A stretch of 64,000 bases of DNA from Planctomycetota bacterium (GTDB taxonomy: Bacteria; Planctomycetota; Phycisphaerae; Phycisphaerales; UBA1924): the NCBI GenBank assembly GCA_030950285.1, contig JAUZRR010000033.1:1-64000 (forward strand). Direction: 5' to 3'. Numbering within the stretch: position 1 is the stretch's first letter; every line of letters starts with the position of its first letter. The position numbers and the translations under genes were made by a program. Below the pieces are notes generated by a model, which ran no database searches, was not told where the DNA came from, and saw only the letters and a list, made by a program, of their open reading frames with translations. Of this stretch, positions 58,030 through 64,000 are shown one piece after another.

Positions 58030-58919
58030 GCACCCCCCCCACCCCCGCCACCTCGCCCCGCATAGAGCCCCTCGCGCAAGCGAGGGGACACCCGCACCCC
58101 GCGCTCGGCCCGCTCCCTTTCGCCGGCAAGCGCCCGATCGCGTGCGTCACCGGCGGGGCCCGCCGCGTCGGCCGGGCGATCGCGCTCGAGCTGGCGGCCC
58201 GCGGGCTCGACGTGCTGCTCACGTTCAACACTTCCGAACACGACGCCCGCGCCACCTGCGACGCGATCCGCGGGCTCGGGGTGGACGCCGCGGCGGTCGC
58301 CTTCGATCTGGCCGACCCGCCCGCGACACTCGCCCGCGCCCACCAGCTCGCCGCCGCGTTGCCCCGGCTCGATGTCCTCGTGCATAACGCCTCGACCTAC
58401 GAGCCCTCGCCGCTGGTGCCTGTGGAATCGCTCGACCTCGACGCCGCCGCCCGGCAGCACGCGGTCAACGCGCTCTCGCCCTTAGCGCTCAGCGCCGCGT
58501 TGGCTCCGCTGCTCGGTGCCGCCGGCACCGGCGCGATCGTCGCGATGCTCGACATCCACACCGAGCCCGCCCCCCCACTCCCCCCACCCGTGGCACCGGC
58601 TTCCAGCCGGTGTGCCCCCCGCCGCGACCACGCCGCCTACGCGATGTCCAAGGCGGCGCTCGGGGCGATGGTCCGCGCGCTGGCGGTTGATCTGGCTCCC
58701 CGCGTCCGTGTCAACGGCATCGCCCCGGGCGTGATCGCCTGGCCGGAGTCCGGCCCCGAGGCCGACCCCGAGATGCAGGCCCGCTACCTGTCGCGGGTCC
58801 CGCTCAGGCGGACGGGCACGCCCGAGGACGCGGCCAAAGCCGTGGCGTTTCTCGCCCTCGACGCGGCATACACGACCGGGCAGGTGCTGGCGGTAGACGG
58901 CGGGCGGGCGCTGCGGTAG
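58026..58919 (+). CDS. Short-chain dehydrogenase/reductase
   Basis: ACVTGGARRVGRAIALELAARG, DVLVHNAS, YAMSKAALGAMVRALAVDLAPRVRVNGIAPG. Confidence 0.9.
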   Translation: MSTPPTPATSPRIEPLAQARGHPHPALGPLPFAGKRPIACVTGGARRVGRAIALELAARGLDVLLTFNTSEHDARATCDAIRGLGVDAAAVAFDLADPPATLARAHQLAAALPRLDVLVHNASTYEPSPLVPVESLDLDAAARQHAVNALSPLALSAALAPLLGAAGTGAIVAMLDIHTEPAPPLPPPVAPASSRCAPRRDHAAYAMSKAALGAMVRALAVDLAPRVRVNGIAPGVIAWPESGPEADPEMQARYLSRVPLRRTGTPEDAAKAVAFLALDAAYTTGQVLAVDGGRALR

Positions 58920-58943
58920 ATGCCTCTGGTGGGTTGCCCGCGC

Positions 58944-59762
58944 CTACGCCTTCACGTCTGCAACCGCTTCCACCGCCGCCTTGAACATCGCCAGCCCCGG
59001 CGTCTCTCCCCGCTTCACCCCCGCGGGCAGCCGGGTCCACCACGGGTGCCGATTCCAGTCGAGGTACCGCTCGGGGTGGGGCATCAGCCCGAAGATTCGC
59101 CCCGTGGTGTCGCAGACGCCCGCGACCGCGCCCTGCGAGCCGTTGATGTCGGTGCGGGAGCGGAGCGCCACCTGCCCGTCGGCTTCGAGTGCCGCCAGCG
59201 TGGCTTGGTCTTTGGCGACAAACCGCCCCTCGCCGTGGGCGACCGGCAGGATCAGCACCTCGTCGGCCCCGTGCTGCTGCGCCATCTCGACCAGCGGCGC
59301 GGTCCAGATGCAGGGCGACCCCTCGACCGCCTCGACCCCGACCCAGTCGTCGACAAATCTCGCCGAGGCGTTGTCGGTCAGCGTGAGCGTGGGCTCTGGT
59401 GCGACCTCCGGCCAGGCCTCCCCGGCCCCCGGCCCGGGCAAGAGCCCGGCCTGCACCAGCACCTGGAACCCGTTGCACACCCCGAGGATCGGGCACCCTC
59501 GCTCGGCCGCCGCCCGCAGCCTGGGGTAGACCCGCTCGCGGAGTTTGACCGCGAGGATGCGGCCGGACGCGATATCGTCGCCGTAGCTGAACCCCCCGGG
59601 CAGCGCGATGAGGTCGGCGGCGTCAAGCACCGCCGGGTCGGCGAGCACCGCGTCGACGTGGACCAGCTCGGGCGTCGCCCCCGCCAGGGCAAACGCCCGC
59701 AGCAGTTCGACCTCGCAGTTGGTCCCGGCGGTGCGTACAACAAGAGCCTTTGGCATGGGCAT
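58944..59762 (-). CDS. purQ: Phosphoribosylformylglycinamidine synthase, glutaminase subunit
   Basis: ALVVRTAGTNCEVELLRAFALAGATPELVHVD, LPGGFSYGDDIASGRILA, GVCNGFQVLVQAGLLPG, GLMPHPER. Confidence 0.92.
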   Translation of the reverse strand: MPMPKALVVRTAGTNCEVELLRAFALAGATPELVHVDAVLADPAVLDAADLIALPGGFSYGDDIASGRILAVKLRERVYPRLRAAAERGCPILGVCNGFQVLVQAGLLPGPGAGEAWPEVAPEPTLTLTDNASARFVDDWVGVEAVEGSPCIWTAPLVEMAQQHGADEVLILPVAHGEGRFVAKDQATLAALEADGQVALRSRTDINGSQGAVAGVCDTTGRIFGLMPHPERYLDWNRHPWWTRLPAGVKRGETPGLAMFKAAVEAVADVKA

Positions 59763-59810
59763 AGCCTATCCCCGACCGCACGCATCCGCTTATCGAAAGG
59801 GGTTCTGCCC

Positions 59811-61154
59811 ATGCCTCAGATCTTTCCGTTCTCGCCGTTCCAGTACGCCCACGGCCGGGGCGATGTCTCGGCCGTGATCGCCCCGCCCTACGACGTGCTC
59901 GGCGAGCCGGACAAGGCCGCCCTGCTCGAGCGTGACGGACACAACGTCGTCGCGGTTGATCTGCCGCACGTGCCGCCCAAGGAGCTGGGGCCGAAGGAAT
60001 GCTACGGAACGGCCGCCGCGACGCTCGAGCGGTGGATTTCGACGGGCGTGCTGGCGCGGCAGGAGCCCCCGGCGATCTTCGCCTACCGCCAGTCGTTCGA
60101 GTTTCTCGGCAGGGCGTACCAGCGCTGCGGGATGGCGTGTACGGTCGAGACGATGCCATTTGGCCCGCGCAAGGGGGGCGGGGTTCTGCCTCACGAGCAG
60201 ACGTTCAGCGGCCCGAAGGAGGACCGCTTCGCGCTGATGACCGCGACCAGGGCCCAGCTCTCGCCGATCTTCGGGCTGCACGCCGACGACTCGGGCGACG
60301 CGACCGCGCTGACACGCAGGCTCATGGACGCCAGCGACCCGGACATGACCGGCACCACCAGTGACGGCGTGCGGCATGAGGTCTGGACGATCACCGCCCC
60401 CGATTCGATCGCGGCCTACCGGGAGGCGCTGGCCGGCGAGGATGTCTTTATCGCCGACGGGCACCACCGCTACACGACGGGGCTGAACTATCTGGCGGCG
60501 CTGGAGAAAGAAGGCCCGGTGCCGGCCGACCACCCGGCCCGGCGGTGCATGATGGTGCTGGTGAGCATGTCCGATCCCGGGCTTGCGATCGGGCCGACGC
60601 ATCGGGTGCTGGGGGGGATGGCTGACTACTCGATCGAGCGGTTCATCGAAGCGGCAACGCACGACCTGGCGATCAGGGAGGTCGCAGCAAACCCGTCAGC
60701 GCTCGAGCACGCGATCGAGCAGGCGGCCGTTGGGGTCGGGCACAACGCGCTGGGCCTGATCGACTTTGCCAGCGGGCGGTGTTTCGTCGCCACGACGCAC
60801 GAGCCCGACGCCCTCGCGGTGATGTTCCCCAAGAAGCCGCCCGCCTGGCGGACGCTGGATGTCGCGGTGATCCAGCACCTGATCGTCGAGAAGATATGCC
60901 AGCCCAAACTCAACGCGGGCGAGCCGGTCAAGTGGGCGTTCCCGCATTCGGTCGAGGAGGTCATGGCGATCGGGACCGGCAAGGAGACGGGGGCCGGCGG
61001 GGGCCGCGGCTTTGCGCAGCTGGCGGTGATCGTGCGGCCGACGCCGCTGGACGCGGTCCGCGAGATCAGCCGGGCCAACGAGTTGATGCCGCAGAAGTCG
61101 ACCTACTTCTACCCCAAGCTGGCGACGGGGCTTTTCGTAAACCCGCTGGCGTAG
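59811..61154 (+). CDS. DUF1015 family protein
   Basis: FQYAHGRGDVSAVIAPPYDVLGEPDKAALLERDGHNVVAVDLP; FIADGHHRYTTGLNY. Confidence 0.87.
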   Translation: MPQIFPFSPFQYAHGRGDVSAVIAPPYDVLGEPDKAALLERDGHNVVAVDLPHVPPKELGPKECYGTAAATLERWISTGVLARQEPPAIFAYRQSFEFLGRAYQRCGMACTVETMPFGPRKGGGVLPHEQTFSGPKEDRFALMTATRAQLSPIFGLHADDSGDATALTRRLMDASDPDMTGTTSDGVRHEVWTITAPDSIAAYREALAGEDVFIADGHHRYTTGLNYLAALEKEGPVPADHPARRCMMVLVSMSDPGLAIGPTHRVLGGMADYSIERFIEAATHDLAIREVAANPSALEHAIEQAAVGVGHNALGLIDFASGRCFVATTHEPDALAVMFPKKPPAWRTLDVAVIQHLIVEKICQPKLNAGEPVKWAFPHSVEEVMAIGTGKETGAGGGRGFAQLAVIVRPTPLDAVREISRANELMPQKSTYFYPKLATGLFVNPLA

Positions 61155-61183
61155 AGGCAGAGCGACCGACCGCCGAGACAACC

Positions 61184-61244
61184 AAGCCCGACGCGCCAGC
61201 GTGAGCCTCCGTCATGGCCACCCAAAGCTGTGGCCATGGCACCC
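61184..61244. repeat. Composite dispersed repeat: AGCCCGACGCGCCAGCGTGAGCC followed by CATGGCCACCCAAAGCTGTGGCCATGGCACC
   Basis: First part resembles 27368-27389; second part identical to 4629-4659. Confidence 0.85.
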
Positions 61245-61291
61245 GGCGTTTGGTGTCGGACCCGGAAGACCATGTCCCCCGCGCCGGACCA

Positions 61292-61747
61292 TCAGCCGCC
61301 GGAGTCTTCCAGCCAAGTCAGCAGCTTGCCGGCCGAGAGGGCACCGGTGCGCCTTGAGACCTCGACGCCCTTGCTGTCGAGGAGGACGAGCGTGGGGAAG
61401 ACCTCGATCCGGAGCAGCCGCAGATCGTGCTGGGTCTGTTCGAGCTCGGCGTCGGTGCCGTCGACGTAGGCGGGGACGACGTGCGCACCGATCCAGTCGG
61501 TCACCCGCGGGTCGGCGAGCGCGCCGCGCTTGAGCGACTGGCACGGGCCGCACCAGTCGGCGGTCACCAGCGCCAGCACCGGCTTGCCGGTCTCGGCCGA
61601 CTCGGTGAGCGCAGCGTCGAGGGTCGTGTGCGCCGCAAACGACGCGGGGGTCTCGGCCACGCCGCCGAAGCGGGAGCGAAGCACGCCCAGAATCGCCACC
61701 ACGACCACCAACATCACGATCGGCCCGAACCAGTTGCGTTTCTTCAT
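61292..61747 (-). CDS. Thioredoxin-fold membrane-anchored protein
   Basis: VLALVTADWCGPCQSLKRGALADPRV; N-terminal TM. Confidence 0.88.
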   Translation of the reverse strand: MKKRNWFGPIVMLVVVVAILGVLRSRFGGVAETPASFAAHTTLDAALTESAETGKPVLALVTADWCGPCQSLKRGALADPRVTDWIGAHVVPAYVDGTDAELEQTQHDLRLLRIEVFPTLVLLDSKGVEVSRRTGALSAGKLLTWLEDSGG

Positions 61748-61837
61748 CGCGGCCGTCTCCTGTCGGCGTGTGGGGGGCGGGACACGCCGGGGCCCGGCGT
61801 CGGGTGCCTCCCCAATCTCTCCCAGATGCCCACGTTC

Positions 61838-62470
61838 CTAGGCACCGATTTGTTCCAGCATCCGCTCGATGTACCGCCAGGCGTTGAGCTGCCGTTGAAT
61901 CTCGGCGAGATTCTCGGGCGGTACCGATGCTCCCCCCACTCCCTCTTTCACCCCCACATCCCCCACCTCCACCACATCCCCCATCTCCACCACCTCTCCC
62001 ATCTCCCCCACATCCCCCACCTCCTGCACCTCCTGCACCTCCTGCACCGCAGCAAACAGCCCCCCCAGCCGCTCGATATACCGCTCCCGCTCGGCCGCCA
62101 CCCAGTCACGCCAGCGGGCCATCTCGGCAGCATCGCCCGAATCGGCCGCCTCCTCGACCGCCATGCGGGTTTCCATGATCTCCATGAGAAAGCCGTCGGG
62201 CAGCTCCCGCCCGTCGCCCAACCCACCCCCACCACCCCCACCGAGCCGCTCGAGCAAGGCCCGGGCCCGGGTTTCGGGGTCCAGGAGGGTGGCCTTTGCC
62301 GTGTTCAAGGCCGCCGAGCGTCGGTCGGCCTCGGCCACCCGCTCCGGATCGGCACCCACCAGGTCCGGGTGGCAGGCCGCCGCCCGCAGCAGGTAGGCCC
62401 GCTGGATATCCGCCGGATCGAGATCGAACCTCGCCTCGAACCCTAGTGTGTCGAAAGGATCGCTCGCCAT
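61838..62470 (-). CDS. HscB-like co-chaperone (J-domain plus C-terminal helices)
   Basis: DPFDTLGFEARFDLDPADIQRAYLLRAAACHPDL...LLDPETRARALLERLGG...ELPDGFLMEIMETRMAVEEA. Confidence 0.82.
   Translation of the reverse strand: MASDPFDTLGFEARFDLDPADIQRAYLLRAAACHPDLVGADPERVAEADRRSAALNTAKATLLDPETRARALLERLGGGGGGGLGDGRELPDGFLMEIMETRMAVEEAADSGDAAEMARWRDWVAAERERYIERLGGLFAAVQEVQEVQEVGDVGEMGEVVEMGDVVEVGDVGVKEGVGGASVPPENLAEIQRQLNAWRYIERMLEQIGA
61941..62048. repeat. In-frame degenerate 9-bp-unit tandem repeat inside the HscB-like CDS
   Basis: Plus strand (C/T)CCCCCA(C/T)(C/A)T / CTCCTGCAC units; protein EVQEVQEVGDVGEMGEVVEMGDVVEVGDVG. Confidence 0.85.
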
Positions 62471-62572
62471 GCCAAACTCTATCGCTGCCATTGACACCGA
62501 CCCGGTCTTGCCCGACGATGGGCGGGAAGGCTTCTGCTTCTGTGGCTCTCGCCGGCAGGAAAGGATTTCGCC

Positions 62573-63265
62573 ATGAGCGGACACATCGGGATCGCCGGCG
62601 TCAGCCCCGAGGGCGCGGCCCTGTTCTTCCAATCGGCCAACCGCCACCTGGCCGAGACCGGGCGGGACTCGCGGCACTGGCCGCGGATCACGCTGCACAA
62701 CGAGCCCTTCGGCATCTATCTCGACGCGGTCCGCGACCGCGACTGGATGCGGGTCGGAGCGCTGCTCCGACGCTCGGCCGACAAGCTCGCGGGGTGCGGG
62801 GCGACGTTCTGCCTCACCCCCGACAACGCGGTCCAGCACGGGATCCACGTCGCCGAGGTGGGCTCGCCCATCCCTTGGATCAGCATGCCCGAGCTCATCG
62901 CCGACGCGCTGGTCGAGGCCGGGTGCAAGACCGTCGGCATCATCGGGACCAAACTGGTCACCACCGGCTCGACCTACCAGACGATGCTCGGGCTCCGCGG
63001 CATCCACCTGCTGGCCCCGGAAGACGACGAGATCGAGGACCTCGATTCGATCATCTACCAGGAGCTGATCTTCGGCCGCTGCTCCTCCAGATCCCGCGAC
63101 CGGGTGATCGGCGTGGTCGAGCAGTTCCAGAAACGAGGCTGCGAGGGGGTGATCCTGGGGTGCTCCGAAGCCCCTCTGGTGATTACGCCTGACATCTCGC
63201 CGATCGCGGTGTTTGACGCTGCCCAGATCCTCGCGGTGGGGGCTGTCGAGCGGGCGGCGGGGTGA
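62573..63265 (+). CDS. Aspartate/glutamate racemase family protein
   Basis: GIAGVSPEGAALFFQ, TVGIIGTKLVTTGSTYQTML, GCEGVILGCSEAPLVI. Confidence 0.87.
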   Translation: MSGHIGIAGVSPEGAALFFQSANRHLAETGRDSRHWPRITLHNEPFGIYLDAVRDRDWMRVGALLRRSADKLAGCGATFCLTPDNAVQHGIHVAEVGSPIPWISMPELIADALVEAGCKTVGIIGTKLVTTGSTYQTMLGLRGIHLLAPEDDEIEDLDSIIYQELIFGRCSSRSRDRVIGVVEQFQKRGCEGVILGCSEAPLVITPDISPIAVFDAAQILAVGAVERAAG

Positions 63266-63662
63266 TTGTGCTGCAAGAATCTTGATCTTTTGGCAGATTG
63301 GGGCATCAAGACGGGGCGATTCCGTGTATATTGAGCAAAGGATCGGGCTCCCGGGCCCCAGCCGAGTATGTCTCGGCCAGGTGCCGCGGCCTGGGAAAGA
63401 CCCGACCCGCGTCCGGCCGAGCAGGCCGAACGTGACCAAGCACTGTTCATCCACATAGGCTGGACGAACAGACGAGCCATATGGTAAGCTAGTACCCGGC
63501 GGTGATCGGTGCCCAAGATGGGGGAGGCCCCAGAGTTGGAACACCAGAGCCGGGGAGTGAGAGCCGGGTGCGGATGCCGTCGCGAGCGGGCCGTGCCTCC
63601 AGATGGTGGGCCGTGTGATCGGCCCACAGAACGCCGCCTTCGCCGACCCCGTGTCGGCGGGA

Positions 63663-63774
63663 CCATGCCGACCCGGGTCGGCGAGACCGACCATGCCGAC
63701 CTGGGTCGGCGAGACCGACCATGCCGACCTGGGTCGGCGAGACCGACCATGCCGACCTGGGTCGGCGAGACCAA
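63663..63774. repeat. Four tandem 28-bp repeats each carrying the hairpin GCCGACC-TG-GGTCGGC
   Basis: Unit CCATGCCGACCTGGGTCGGCGAGACCGA at 63663, 63691, 63719, 63747. Confidence 0.93.
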
Positions 63775-63814
63775 GGAACAGCCGCCCCGAGGACCGGGGC
63801 TTGGGAGCAGAGCA

Positions 63815-64000
63815 ATGAGCATCACCGACCGTCGCTCGTGGTGGAATCGTCGTCGCAACACACGGACCGCTGCCGTCCTCCTCAAGGACGCAGGACGCGC
63901 CCAGCTCTCGAGCCTCGAAGAGCTCGAAAGCCGCGTGCTGCTCAGCGACCCCGGCTCGACCTTCTCCGACGCCCAGGAGCTGATCCTCGACGGCAACGGG
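63815..64000 (+). CDS. N-terminus of a large LEPR-XLL-type surface/secreted protein (truncated by window edge)
   Basis: MSITDRRSWWNRRRNTRTAAVLLKDAGRAQLSSLEELESRVLLSDPGSTFSDAQELILDGNG; LEELESRVLLS motif. Confidence 0.75.
   Translation, partial: MSITDRRSWWNRRRNTRTAAVLLKDAGRAQLSSLEELESRVLLSDPGSTFSDAQELILDGNG

Noticed and set aside
9065-58040. C8-C10 homopolymers near several starts (9065, 16800, 24998, 28987, 58033) as phase-variation switches
   Set aside because: At this GC content runs of this length are expected by chance; only the GNAT G9 tract, where a length change restores a fusion, was kept.
1-64000. tRNA or rRNA genes
   Set aside because: None recognised by eye; a tRNAscan/Infernal run would be needed to exclude them.

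Overview
This is a high-GC, planctomycete-like (probably Phycisphaerae) chromosomal window. The taxonomic guess rests on the LEESRVLLS-type surface-protein N-terminus, the PAPAGAALLAMGGLVVVRRRRA sorting tail, paired [13 protein letters not shown] pseudopilins and several planctomycete-style dispersed repeats. The most interesting locus is at the left end (about 0.7-4.2 kb). It holds a compact CRISPR array of 14 repeats of 36 bp with 13 spacers (twelve of 30 bp, one of 29 bp; 66-bp period). Next to it is a single ~730-aa Cas12-type RuvC/zinc-ribbon effector on the minus strand. No cas1, cas2 or cas4 is visible anywhere in the 64 kb. The intergenic gap between effector and array contains an inverted, imperfect copy of the repeat core (1754-1771, 15/18 positions), which I interpret as a tracrRNA anti-repeat. 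A sigma70-like promoter (TTGCCG-N17-TATGCT, minus strand, 1946-1974) lies upstream of it. The layout is effector > tracrRNA > array, all leftward, and I judge the effector to be Cas12g-like (type V-G), possibly RNA-targeting. The rest is mostly housekeeping: acyl-CoA dehydrogenase, a PDH operon with a FlbD-like small ORF, rpsO-pnp, scpA, kpsF plus a giant LptC/LptA-like protein, queG, xerC, sppA, MoxR, prfB, an ECF sigma/anti-sigma operon, and purQ. Other observations: a probable prfB frameshift using UAA instead of UGA, palindromic repeats inserted into coding sequences, a 21-bp minisatellite, an in-frame stop next to the array, and tandem hairpins before a LEPR-XLL surface protein. All functional assignments come from reading protein motifs; no searches were run.
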